Source: Draconibacterium mangrovi (GTDB lineage Bacteria; Bacteroidota; Bacteroidia; Bacteroidales; Prolixibacteraceae). Taken from it: a stretch of 64,000 nt of DNA. The stretch spans positions 372,001 to 436,000 of the forward strand of contig NZ_JAAAGB010000003.1 of NCBI RefSeq assembly GCF_010586825.1, given 5' to 3'. Shown one piece after another: positions 46,078-55,584 of the stretch (position 1 is the first letter of the stretch; every line of letters begins with the position of its first letter). Under the pieces are notes generated by a model. It saw only the letters and a program-made list of their open reading frames with translations. It ran no database searches and was not told where the DNA came from. A program made the translations under genes and the position numbers.

Positions 46078-46920
46078 TTAATTTTTTAAAAATGGAATGA
46101 TTGTATTTATTTGATTGACGACAACATGTCCCGAATTTTTAAGAACCAGAGTTTTAGCGTTTTCAATATTCTGTTCAAGTCGTTTAGCCGTTTTTTCTGA
46201 AACATAAAAACAATCGTTTTCGCCACCAATGAATAAAACCGGACACTTGATTTGTTGTAGTTGCTCATTCGAAAATCTTGGTAATGCATCGGTTCTGGGC
46301 ACATAATGTTGTCTTACAAGATTTGCAAATGCCAGACTCTGTTGGTCAATTTCTAATTCGCCATAAACTATCTGGTTGAGTTTATCGAATCCTTTCTGAC
46401 CGGATAGTGATGTGATGATAATCCAAAAAACCGTTTTTAAGCGGATATTCGTAATGCCCGCTGTTGCAATCAGAACCAGTTTGTTCATTCTTTCGGGAAA
46501 TTTGATTGCAAAATCAAGGGCAATCCATCCACCCAATGAATTGCTGATAATAGCTGTTGATGAAATATTTAAATGATTAATAACTTCAAGCAGCCAGTCA
46601 GAATAGCTGTTGTTTTTGAACGGAAGGCGTGTTTCAGCACTTTTACCGCATTCGCCAACGATATCAACAGCAAATACATGATAGAACTCGGATAATATTT
46701 TAGCATCGACCATCCACATTGCCGAATTTGAACCGGAGCCATGCAATAAAATAATCGCCGGGGCATCAACTTTTCCACTTTCTAACACAAAGGTATCGCC
46801 AAGCTGAGTTTTTATAAACTGTTGTTTAAAAGGTTGAACCCAATCTGAAAGTAATTGGGAATAATTGTTTTGAATAAGTTGTTTTCCTTTTTCTGTTTTG
46901 TAAATTGATTTCTTTGCCAT
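46078..46920 (-). CDS. Alpha/beta-hydrolase
   Basis: A 280-residue cytoplasmic hydrolase. The oxyanion segment is ILLHGSGSNSAMWMVDAK, the nucleophile elbow SNSLGGWIALDFA (S-x-S-x-G-G), the acid GGENDCFYV and the His NSGHVVVN. It resembles the proline iminopeptidase/carboxylesterase-like group, with a small cap (about 165-215). Substrate unknown. It lies 69 nt downstream of the third Crp/Fnr gene, on the same strand, and 10 nt upstream of the broken small gene. Confidence 0.85.
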   Translation of the reverse strand: MAKKSIYKTEKGKQLIQNNYSQLLSDWVQPFKQQFIKTQLGDTFVLESGKVDAPAIILLHGSGSNSAMWMVDAKILSEFYHVFAVDIVGECGKSAETRLPFKNNSYSDWLLEVINHLNISSTAIISNSLGGWIALDFAIKFPERMNKLVLIATAGITNIRLKTVFWIIITSLSGQKGFDKLNQIVYGELEIDQQSLAFANLVRQHYVPRTDALPRFSNEQLQQIKCPVLFIGGENDCFYVSEKTAKRLEQNIENAKTLVLKNSGHVVVNQINTIIPFLKN

Positions 46921-46988
46921 TTCTTAAAAATTTTCTGTGGCAAAGTTGAAGAGGAAAAGGAGGTTTTCTTTTGATGTAAATCACAAAA

Positions 46989-47546
46989 TTATGCTTTCCT
47001 AATCCTGCTGACAGTTTCCCTGGAGACACCGATAATTGAAGCGATATGGCCGAGTTTTGCCCTTTTAAGGAGTTCAGGAGCAATTTCTCTCAAATATTCA
47101 TATTTTCCTTTTGCATCGCGTTGATTAAGGGCTTTGGTATGTTTATCGATGTTGGCAAATTCCCTAGCCATCATTGCATTTACAAAGGCAACAATCTTTG
47201 GAAATTTGGCCAGCTTTTCACTATTATCTTTTGTAATGCTAATGAGTTCAGAATCTTCACAGGTTTGCAGATATTCTTTGGAAGGAGTATTTTGCGCATA
47301 GCTCTCCAGAGATGTGAAAGTTTGATTTTCAGTATGAATCCATACGGTTTTTTCCCGGCCGTCATTGAGGTAGAATTTTCGAACCATACCTCGTTTCAGA
47401 AACCAAATTTTATTGCAACGACGATCCGGCTCGAGGATGTATTCGCTTTTAACAAAATACTCCATTTCTGTCAGCGCGTGCAAAGCGGCTTTAGCGTCAT
47501 CATCGAGTTTAACAAATTCTTCTATATAGTTGATTAGTTGTTCCAT
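46989..47546 (-). CDS. Crp/Fnr family transcriptional regulator (paralogue of 44550 gene)
   Basis: A 185-residue regulator with a sensor barrel (CNKIWFLKRGMVRKFYLNDGR) and helix-turn-helix (LGHIASIIGVSRETVSRIRKA, from GHIAS on). It is paralogous to the 44550-45116 regulator, with near-identical recognition helix residues. Its start is 4 nt after the stop of the upstream GNAT gene, so GNAT and regulator are co-transcribed. Downstream is an alpha/beta-hydrolase, repeating the regulator-then-hydrolase order seen twice elsewhere in this region. Confidence 0.88.
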   Translation of the reverse strand: MEQLINYIEEFVKLDDDAKAALHALTEMEYFVKSEYILEPDRRCNKIWFLKRGMVRKFYLNDGREKTVWIHTENQTFTSLESYAQNTPSKEYLQTCEDSELISITKDNSEKLAKFPKIVAFVNAMMAREFANIDKHTKALNQRDAKGKYEYLREIAPELLKRAKLGHIASIIGVSRETVSRIRKA

Positions 47547-47550
47547 AAAT

Positions 47551-48054
47551 TTATCGGAAAGGTTCGATTTCGGGTTCCTTTTCTAAACGTTTTTCCATCA
47601 TGAAATTGGTAAGATTCACTCCTCGGGTGGGATTATCCTGTTTGCGGATGACCTCGAAGCCCATCGTTTCGAAAAAGGGACGAGTGGTAAGGCTTACATT
47701 AGTTGTAAGGGTTTCCACATTCGTTTCGATGGCCTTTCGCAATAATGCGGCATACAATTGTTTGGCAATTCCGAGCCCCTGGAAATCTTTGTGTACAAAG
47801 AGGTAATCGATATAGTTGTTTTCGAGCGAAGCAAAACCAGCTAGCTTTTCTTCTATACGTGCAACCAGAAAATATTGTGTTTCCAGTTTTTTTTCCAAAC
47901 GTTCAGGGTGTTGTGCCCCTTCGGTCCATACTGCTCTTTGTTCGGGCGAATAATCTTTTGCACAAACTGTGTTTATGGTTTCAACAAAAAGCGTAATGAT
48001 TTCTTTCAGGTTACTGATCTCTGCAAAAGTGATTCTTATCGAATTTAGAGTCAT
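47551..48054 (-). CDS. GNAT N-acetyltransferase
   Basis: A 167-residue acyltransferase. The acetyl-CoA-binding motif A reads LFVHKDFQGLGIAKQLYAALL, best recognised by QGLGIAKQLY, and the C-terminal ETMGFEVIRKQDNPTRGV is typical of the YafP-like group. An ATG at 48087 would add 11 hydrophobic residues (FYTPILIYT), so MTLNSIRITFAEI at 48054 is taken as the start. It forms a two-gene unit with the Crp/Fnr regulator downstream. Substrate unknown. Confidence 0.85.
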   Translation of the reverse strand: MTLNSIRITFAEISNLKEIITLFVETINTVCAKDYSPEQRAVWTEGAQHPERLEKKLETQYFLVARIEEKLAGFASLENNYIDYLFVHKDFQGLGIAKQLYAALLRKAIETNVETLTTNVSLTTRPFFETMGFEVIRKQDNPTRGVNLTNFMMEKRLEKEPEIEPFR

Positions 48055-48103
48055 CGTATATATCAATATTGGGGTATAAAAATACAACTTATATTTAACA
48101 AAG

Positions 48104-48133
48104 AATCGATCCGAGCTTTGTCTCGGATCGATT
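48104..48133 (-). terminator. 12-bp perfect hairpin, possible secondary terminator
   Basis: AATCGATCCGAG (48104-48115) pairs with CTCGGATCGATT (48122-48133) around a 6-nt loop. On the minus strand it is followed by a weak T-rich stretch. Confidence 0.5.
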
Positions 48134-48404
48134 AAACTAAACTAACTAACTCACTATCTATATGGAGTTGTAAAACGTGTACTTACAGTAACACATCCCA
48201 AACAAATGGTTGGGAATTAACGACAAGAAATTCAAACACCTGCTATATTGATCATTATGTAACGGTTATCACACAATGCACAAAACGAGTTATCGGACGG
48301 GTGGTATTGCCCCGGACTTCAAGGATGACAACGGGCAAGTTCCCTTTAAAATTAACCATCGGTGCATTGATTAGTAAACAATCTGATAGAAACAGAGGTT
48401 AGAA

Positions 48405-48446
48405 TAAAAGAGAAAGCCAACGAATTTTCCCTGGTTTTCTCTTTTA
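48405..48446 (-). terminator. Terminator of the susCD transcript
   Basis: A 15-bp stem (48405-48419 with 48432-48446, one G-T pair), 12-nt loop; the minus-strand 3' arm is itself T-rich. It lies 25 nt after the susD stop. Confidence 0.75.
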
Positions 48447-48471
48447 CTGGTTTATTAATGCCAATTAATCA

Positions 48472-50106
48472 TTACCACCCCTCGTGTTGCGATATTTGCT
48501 TATTTACATTGAGTTCTTCTTGTGGTATTGGCAAAAATTCATGCTTTGTCTGAAATCCTGTGCCACTGGTTTCATACCAACTAATATTGTAACCATCAGT
48601 ATCTGTAAATTTCTGATTTGAATTGTCGCTACCGTCATATAGCCCATACAACAAGGGAACCTGCTTCCCTTTATCTGCAAGAACTTGTGCAGCAATTCCC
48701 CAGCGAACAAGATCAGGATAACGGGTACATTCGAAACATAACTCAAGACGTTTTTCTTTCTGAATATCCTCAAGTGTATAATTTCCAGGTTGATTAGCAA
48801 TACCGGCCCGCGCTTTAATCATGTTCACATACTCATCAACTTTTGCCTGACTACCGCCATGTTCAGGCAATTCTGCCTCAGCCGCCAATAATAAAACCTC
48901 TGCATACCTAAATAACATGTAATTTGTAGCATAAGTGTTTCTGGCTACCCGCTCTGATGCCTGAGTCATAAACTTAAGAGGAAAATATCCGGCATTTCCA
49001 TATACATAATTACCATCGCCAATCTGCAAAGGCATTTCGTTCAATTGTTTGTAAGAAATCATTACCTGGTTTAAGCGATAACCGTCTTCCCCTTCCATTT
49101 CTTCAAAAGCTTTATATAACTCTCGGGTTGGATTCATAAACCCATAAGATTCGTTAGCACAAAATGTAAGTCCTGTACTTTGTGTTACTTCTAACTGATC
49201 AGGTTTGAATCTGTCTTTTCTCCATCCCAATCTTGTGAGCGACCTGTCCATTGCAAGATTTTGAGAATCAAATAAACGGTTGGTCTCAAACATACTTTCG
49301 GTGGAAAATCGTCCACCGTAATGGAAAATATCCAGATAGTCTCCTTCAAACAATTCATATTTTCCAGAAGAAATAACTGCGTTAAGCGCTTGTCTTGCTT
49401 CCGTCCATTTATCAACGTTAGTGAACGTACTCTCGTAAACATACGCTTTTCCTAAAACAGCCTGGGCTAGTTGTTTACTAACATTAACGAGTTGTGAGCT
49501 TGCATTTTCTTTTTCCAACAAAGCTCCGGATGCAATTGCATTGTTTAAATCCAGTTCAATTTGACTATATATCTCTGACAATGAAGCTGAAGGGCGGGCA
49601 AAATCTCCGGAAAGTTCTTCTGCAATTAGTGGAACCTCGCCAAAAAACGAGACTAACCGTAGATAGGTAAAAGCCCTAATGACTTGTGCTTCAGCAACAC
49701 ATCTTTTTTGGGTAGAACTGCCGTTTTCAATATCTGTACGGCTGATCAACATTTTGCATCGATAGATGGTTGTATAATACAACACGAATAATTCACTCAC
49801 ACGACCATTATTGGCGTTGTGTCTAAACTCGTTCATTTCTTCCAGATTCACGTCGTTCCCACGAGCGCCACCACCTGGATAAGCATCGTCAGCAAGCGAT
49901 GCAGTAATAAAAAAGTCATTATTTCTCCAGGAGGTTTCAATCTGGTAGTAAATTGCGGCCAATCCTTCCAAACATTGTTCATCCGTTTTATAAAAATTGG
50001 ATACGTCCCGAACACCATGCTGTTCTATATCAAGCTGATCTTCACAGGAATAAAATCCCATGATTATCAATACTATACTTACTATAATAATTAATTTAGA
50101 TTTCAT
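48472..50106 (-). CDS. SusD/RagB-like outer-membrane nutrient-binding lipoprotein
   Basis: A 544-residue surface lipoprotein that captures oligosaccharides for its SusC partner. The signal ends at Cys21 (FYSC) in a SusD-type lipobox. The N-terminal region has the family pattern (YKTDEQCLEGLAAIYYQI), then tetratricopeptide-like helices (AEAQVIRAFTYLRLVSFFGEVPLI, cited by its YLRLVSFFGEVPLI core) and the C-terminal RagB/SusD domain (ERVARNTYATNYMLFRYAE, RRLELCFE-type KRLELCFECTRYPDLVRWG). It is intact, unlike the upstream susC, from which it is separated by 16 nt. Confidence 0.95.
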   Translation of the reverse strand: MKSKLIIIVSIVLIIMGFYSCEDQLDIEQHGVRDVSNFYKTDEQCLEGLAAIYYQIETSWRNNDFFITASLADDAYPGGGARGNDVNLEEMNEFRHNANNGRVSELFVLYYTTIYRCKMLISRTDIENGSSTQKRCVAEAQVIRAFTYLRLVSFFGEVPLIAEELSGDFARPSASLSEIYSQIELDLNNAIASGALLEKENASSQLVNVSKQLAQAVLGKAYVYESTFTNVDKWTEARQALNAVISSGKYELFEGDYLDIFHYGGRFSTESMFETNRLFDSQNLAMDRSLTRLGWRKDRFKPDQLEVTQSTGLTFCANESYGFMNPTRELYKAFEEMEGEDGYRLNQVMISYKQLNEMPLQIGDGNYVYGNAGYFPLKFMTQASERVARNTYATNYMLFRYAEVLLLAAEAELPEHGGSQAKVDEYVNMIKARAGIANQPGNYTLEDIQKEKRLELCFECTRYPDLVRWGIAAQVLADKGKQVPLLYGLYDGSDNSNQKFTDTDGYNISWYETSGTGFQTKHEFLPIPQEELNVNKQISQHEGW

Positions 50107-50122
50107 CTTCGTAAATTTTGAA

Positions 50123-53100
50123 TTAGAATGTTACGTTAAGTCCAAATACTGCAGTTTTTGCGCTGGGATAGGAGCCAATATCAACTCCTAATCCCATAGT
50201 AGAGTCACTTGAAGTTTCAGGATCCAAACCCGGATATTTTGTAAACAGGAAGAAATTATCCAGTGAAGTGTATAATCTTACGTCGGATAGTTTAATCTTT
50301 TCTAACCAACTGTCCGGCAAATTATACCCCAGTTGTATTTGTTTGATTTTAAAGTAAGATCCATCAAAAACAACGGCACTACTTTGCCAGTAATAGCTTT
50401 CCTGATAATCCATGCGTGCATACTGTGCATTGGTATTCTGACTGGTCCAGGCATTCGTATAATAGGTTGCCAAACGGTTGGTTTGTGGTCGGTCGGTTTT
50501 TGTTAATCCTGAAAATATCTCGTTCCCTTGAGTTCCCTGTCCGAATACCGTCAGGTCAAAATTCTTATACGAAAGATTTATTGTAAGTCCATAAGTAATA
50601 TCAGGTATTCCTGAACCGATCATAGTAAGATCGGCAGAAGAAGGAGCTTCTGTTAAAGAACCATCTTCAGCTACATACAATGGATTTCCTGTTGCCGGAT
50701 CTATATGATCGACCTGGTATCCAATGAAATACCAAACCGGAAAACCTTTTTCAAAAGCAGTAACTGTTGAACGATTATAGTTGAATCCTGCAATTCGGTC
50801 TATACTGGGATCCAAATAGGTTACCTCATTTTTCAAAGTAGCCAGATTCGCTGAGATATCGTATTTAAAATCACCAAGCTGATCTCTCCATCCTAAGCCA
50901 AATTCAAATCCTTTGTTTTCAACATTACCAGCATTTACCGGAGATACAGTATTACCAATTGTTAAAGTAGGAGTTGTTCCTGAAACAATCAAATCCTTGG
51001 TTTTTTTGATATAATAATCAGTATTAAAAGTAAGTCGGTTATCAAAAAGGCGCAAGTCGATACCAAAGTCAGTCTGCTCCGATGTTTCCCATTTTAGGTT
51101 TGAGTTACCAGTAGAAGAAGGTACAGACCCGGAGATATATGCAGGATTGTTTGCATCAAACGAGTAGGCCCCGTCATTCATTATAACTTTTGAATAAGCA
51201 AAATTACTTAGTCCGGCAGTAGATCCATTCTGTCCCCAACTTGCACGTAATTTAAGGCTGGATATTGTCTTACTATCTTGAATAAACCAATCTTCGTTTG
51301 AAACGGTCCAGCCTAATGATAATGCGGGAAAGTAACCCCAGCGTTTAGCTTCCGGGAGAATTGACAAATCTGCAGCATCGGCACGCATACTGGCCTGAAG
51401 CATATATTTATTGCCATAATCATAAGACAAACGTCCGTAGAAGGATAATTTTTTATTTAGGATTTCATCTCCTTCGTGGATTAAGCTATTGGCATCAGTT
51501 GACAGGTAATTTGGATAGGCAAAAAGTTCATCATCAAATTGTAATCCCATACCTCCCGCAGTTACAAAGTTCGATGTTCTGGAAGAATAGGATGAACCTG
51601 CCATTAATACCAGGTTATGATCATCTATGCTTTTTGTATAATTCAGGAAATTTTCCAACTGATAATATTGGATACTTTGAACTGTTGATTCAATGGATGG
51701 ACTGTCTTGATTTCGTGTGGCTGTTGCATAATAAGCAGACTGATACGCCGATGAATTTCTTGACTCTAGTCGATATCCTAATCTTGAGGTAATAACCAAA
51801 TCTTTAATCGGGGTTAAATTCAAAGCCGTATTTCCCTGAATAAAATGATCCCAGCTTTTTGTTGAACCACTGTACAAAAGAATATTCGGATTTATATCGT
51901 CAGCGCCGGCCAGGTAATCAGATATTGAAAAATAATCTCCATTATCATCTTGCACTAACTTATATCCATTGTCAACAAGTCCTTGCATATGACTGGGTAA
52001 GTTATTCGCACTATAAATATTTGGCGTCAACGGATCAAGAGAAAGTACAGGCCGAATTGCTGAAACATAAGGAGAGTTCTCTGCCACCTGATTTCGGTTA
52101 TTGTAAGTAACAATGTTACTTGACGATAAAGTCAACCAGTCTTTAATATCATATTCAACGTTTAGCGTTCCCGAAATACGTTTATAAATATCCTCGTCAC
52201 CTCTAACAATACCATCATTTTTCATATAATTTAGCGAAGCATATATGGAGCCTCTATTCGTACCATTCTGGAAACTAATGCTGTGCTGTTGCATTGGTGA
52301 AGGTTCAAAAAGCACATCGTACCAATCTGTTTCAGTGCCGTCCCACGAGCTAAATTTCGACTGATCGATCGCATTACTGTTCACCATATAATCCATCTAT
52401 TGGTGTGCATTCATGACTTCTGCTTTTTGCAGATAAGACTGAATTACATATTGCATTTTGTAGGTAATTTTTCCCTGACCTATGTTTCCCTTTTTGGTTG
52501 TAACAAGGATTACTCCATTTCCGGCTTCAGCACCGTAGATTGCTGCAGATGCTGCATCCTTTAATATTTCTATTGATTCGATCACGTTCGGATCAATGTT
52601 AGAAATACTGTTAACGCGCAATCCATCAACCACATATAATGGATTCGACGTTGTATTGGATGAGAAACCACGAATTCGAATACTTGATTCGGCTCCTGGA
52701 GCGGCCGAGGTTGAAACAAGCTGAACACCAGAAGCTTTACCCTGAATTGCCTGATTCATATCGGCAACTGTCCTATTGTCTATATCCGAAACATTTACAG
52801 ATGAAATTGATCCCGTAAGATTTGACTTTTTTTGTACTCCATATCCTACTGCAACCACTTCTTCAAGTCCAATTGTTTCCTGTACCAGGGTCACATCAAT
52901 AACATTCCGTTTGTTGACAGGAATTTCTTGCGTTTTCATTCCAACAAATGAAAAAACAAGTGTTCCATCACCAGGTACGTTATCTAATTGGTAGTTTCCA
53001 TCAACATCTGTTATTATACCTAATGTAGAATTGCCTTTTACAGTAACAGTAACGCCAGGTATTGGTTGTCCCTCCTCTCCGACCACCTTACCTCTGACTG

Positions 53101-53272
53101 TTGTTTGTTGATCTTGTACTTCCGTTAAACTTCCAAACAAAGGAGTATCAGAAGCCATTACATGAGTAGTACTGCTCATAAAAAGGAACAACAGTGTACT
53201 CATCATTATCATTACGTTAGGAGACTTTGATTTACATAATATGCAAATCAACTTTCTAAAAGAATTTTTCAT
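50123..53272 (-). pseudogene. SusC/RagA TonB-dependent transporter interrupted by an amber codon
   Basis: A TonB-linked outer-membrane transporter of about 1,049 residues. In order it has a signal peptide, a CarboxypepD_reg-like domain (RGKVVGEEGQPIPGVTVTVKG), a plug domain with the SusC/RagA motifs VVAVGYGVQKKSNLTGSIS and YVVDGLRV, and a barrel ending in AVFGLNVTF. A TAG at 52397-52399 (codon 292, just after the plug) interrupts the frame; codons on both sides are in the same frame, and the neighbouring residues (NAHQ*MDYMVN) suggest a former Tyr. An ATG directly follows the TAG, but a protein starting there would lack the signal and plug. The intact susD follows. Confidence 0.85.
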
Positions 53273-53347
53273 AAGTTTGTTTAGCTTTAAATGATTATTT
53301 CGTTTAACGTATTACACTCACTATTAATGTAGTGCTGTAAGTTCAAA

Positions 53348-53378
53348 ACAAGAGGGTATTGTGGTGATTCCCTCTTGT
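53348..53378 (-). terminator. Hairpin between GH2 gene and susC
   Basis: ACAAGAGGG (53348-53356) pairs with CCCTCTTGT (53370-53378). On the minus strand it is followed by TTTG, a weak T run. It may terminate or reduce transcription from the GH2 gene into susC. Confidence 0.55.
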
Positions 53379-53470
53379 TGTGTATTAGCATCGTTTATCC
53401 ATAGGCACTCATATATGTTTAAATTTTATAATCAAATTTTTACTTCAATATTGGTATGAACTAGTCATTT

Positions 53471-55501
53471 CTATTCCACTGTCCACTCCACTGAATCGTC
53501 TCCATCTTCAGTTTTTATTTCTACCAGATTTTTACCTTTACTAAGCTTTACGTCCTTCCAAACAACGGTAGCATAATCGTCGGCATTGGCTTTGCCAATT
53601 TGTTTGCCGTTAATGTAAAGACGAGCTGTGGTAGCAGTGGTAAAAACAATAATATCTGTAATGTCTTCTTCGCGCTCAGTAAATCGTTTAGAACACAGAT
53701 GAACAGTTTTCTCGTTCTTGTTCCAGTTTGCCTTGTAGAGATAAAAGGCATCTTTTCGGATTTTACGATCCATTGAAACCAAGCCTTTATCATTTTCGTG
53801 CGGAGTATCACCTTCATTTCTAAAGTTAGAACCAAAATTAAACATGTTCCAAAGGAATGAGCCCCAAATAAAATCACGTTCAGATATCATTTTTATATGT
53901 CCTATGTGATTGGCTGTTTGTTTCTCTTCCGGATGCCATGGACCTCGGGCAGAAGGCCGTGGATTATCTTCAGGGATAAACTGCGACACGTGCTGATTAA
54001 GACTACCACCGGCTCCGTATTCGCTTAAGCCGACTTTTGCATATGGAAATTCGGCATGAAAATTATCGTAAAACGGTCCGAAGTCTTCAATTTTATCATA
54101 ATACCAACCAAAGTATTTATTCCATGCGATTGCATCGGTAATGTGATTAAAACTACCGGGTTGATAACTGGCAGCAACTGTTAACCTGGAAGGATCCAAT
54201 TTGTGCGATAAGTCGTTTAACTCTGCCGTTATGGCATCAAAATCTCCTCTGATCTCATTAAACAATCCCCAAAAACAGATAGAAGGGTGATTATAATTCT
54301 GAATGATCATTTCTTTAAGTTGCAATTTCAAGTTGCCTTCAAACGCATCCGAATTGATATATCCGCCAACAAACGGTATTTCTTCCCACACGATATAGCC
54401 TTTTCTGTCTGCTTCCTGAAACATGAATTTTGCCTGTGGATAATGTGCTAAACGCAAGGCATTAACCCCCATTTCTTCGAAAATTTCGAAATCAGCAAGG
54501 TGATGTTCTTTAGTTAATGCCGATGCTACTTCTGCCCAGTCCTGATGACGGCAGACACCATTTAATTTCAAATGCTCTCCATTTAAAAAGAATCCGTTAT
54601 CTGAATCAATAAAGAAATACCTGATTCCAATATTCTCCTCTACCCTGTCAATTTCTTCTCCATTGCGCTTTAAAACTGTTACTGATCTGTACAAATACGG
54701 ATCTTTTACACCATTCCACAAATGCGGGCTATCAATTCCTATATTTATAACTACTCTGTCATTTTCAAGAATAGCATCGGTTTGTTTTGAAATTATATTA
54801 TTATCAGCATCCAAAACAGAAAACTCCACTTCACAATTTTCGTAGTCCGACTTCGTAGAAAGATGTATTTCAGCACGTAATTCTGCCCTTTTATCAGATG
54901 CATACAATTGATGGATTAGTACACCGGTAGAACTGAAATACAATGGAGAGATACATGCATCATCGTCTGCGACAATCAGCCATACATCCCGATACAAACC
55001 TCCATACATATTAAAATCGCCGCCCTGTGGAGCTACATCAAATCGTTGCGAGTTATCGCAAATAACACTGATACTGTTATTCTCTCCGAATTGTACAACA
55101 TCAGTAATTTCATAAGTAAATGCATTGTAAGCACCTTTGTGTTCTCCCATATGGTTTCCATTCACAAATACATTGGCAACAGTTCCCGCTCCTTCAAATT
55201 TCAAAAACAATCTTTTCCCCTTATAATCAACAGGAATATCCATGTCTTTGCGGTATGATCCGTAACCTCTGCGATAACCTTCTTCCGACATAAAGTCGGA
55301 ACTGTTCCACGTATGAGGAAGATTAACCGTGTCTGAAGTTGCCGGTCCATACCCCCAGCCTAGTCCTCTGGGCAATTCAATCCCCGGGTTAAAACTCCAA
55401 CTTTTATTCAAGGAAATAACTTCGCGTGCATTGATGTTTGTCGTTAATAGTAACAAAACAACACACAAGCCTAAAAAATTTAAAAATTTGAATTTGTTCA
55501 T
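53471..55501 (-). CDS. Glycoside hydrolase family 2 beta-galactosidase-type enzyme
   Basis: A 676-residue exported enzyme. A signal peptide (about 1-25) is followed by a GH2 sugar-binding jellyroll (NLPHTWNSSDF, YRKDMDIP, VFVNGNHMGEHKGAY), an immunoglobulin-like domain and the TIM barrel (LNGVCRHQDWAEV). Catalytic residues are Glu416 (acid/base, in WGLFNEI) and Glu494 (nucleophile, in GLSEYGAGG). A C-terminal DUF4982-like domain ends in EIKTEDGDDSVEWTVE. Beta-galactosidase is the commonest activity in this subgroup, but beta-glucuronidase or others cannot be excluded. It lies downstream of GH3 and upstream of susCD, with a palindromic candidate operator at 55551-55565 before its start. Confidence 0.92.
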   Translation of the reverse strand: MNKFKFLNFLGLCVVLLLLTTNINAREVISLNKSWSFNPGIELPRGLGWGYGPATSDTVNLPHTWNSSDFMSEEGYRRGYGSYRKDMDIPVDYKGKRLFLKFEGAGTVANVFVNGNHMGEHKGAYNAFTYEITDVVQFGENNSISVICDNSQRFDVAPQGGDFNMYGGLYRDVWLIVADDDACISPLYFSSTGVLIHQLYASDKRAELRAEIHLSTKSDYENCEVEFSVLDADNNIISKQTDAILENDRVVINIGIDSPHLWNGVKDPYLYRSVTVLKRNGEEIDRVEENIGIRYFFIDSDNGFFLNGEHLKLNGVCRHQDWAEVASALTKEHHLADFEIFEEMGVNALRLAHYPQAKFMFQEADRKGYIVWEEIPFVGGYINSDAFEGNLKLQLKEMIIQNYNHPSICFWGLFNEIRGDFDAITAELNDLSHKLDPSRLTVAASYQPGSFNHITDAIAWNKYFGWYYDKIEDFGPFYDNFHAEFPYAKVGLSEYGAGGSLNQHVSQFIPEDNPRPSARGPWHPEEKQTANHIGHIKMISERDFIWGSFLWNMFNFGSNFRNEGDTPHENDKGLVSMDRKIRKDAFYLYKANWNKNEKTVHLCSKRFTEREEDITDIIVFTTATTARLYINGKQIGKANADDYATVVWKDVKLSKGKNLVEIKTEDGDDSVEWTVE

Positions 55502-55550
55502 GGTTTAGTATTCTTTTAAATATTTATATAATTGATTTACAAACAATTAA

Positions 55551-55565
55551 TCTCAATATGAGACT
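55551..55565. promoter_or_regulatory. Candidate operator upstream of GH2
   Basis: TCTCAATA immediately followed by TGAGACT forms a near-palindrome (TCTCA-ATA-TGAGA) 50 nt before the GH2 start. The same two elements occur upstream of GH3 (57745-57766). Confidence 0.5.
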
Positions 55566-55584
55566 ACCCAAGAGAATCATTCAA

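Larger units (their letters stand above)
48055..48471. other. Intergenic region downstream of susD
   Basis: A 417-base spacer. It contains the susD terminator (48405-48446), a second hairpin at 48104-48133 and the presumed promoter region of the GNAT-Crp unit. No gene is seen. Confidence 0.5.

Noticed and set aside
33627-48471. Integron-style cassette array with attC sites
   Set aside because: Gene content is suggestive, but comparison by eye of the intergenic spacers showed no shared repeat or attC-like fold, and no integron integrase is present.
52395-52399. Programmed stop with re-initiation to make two SusC halves
   Set aside because: The second half would have no signal peptide, so it could not reach the outer membrane; a point mutation or error is simpler.
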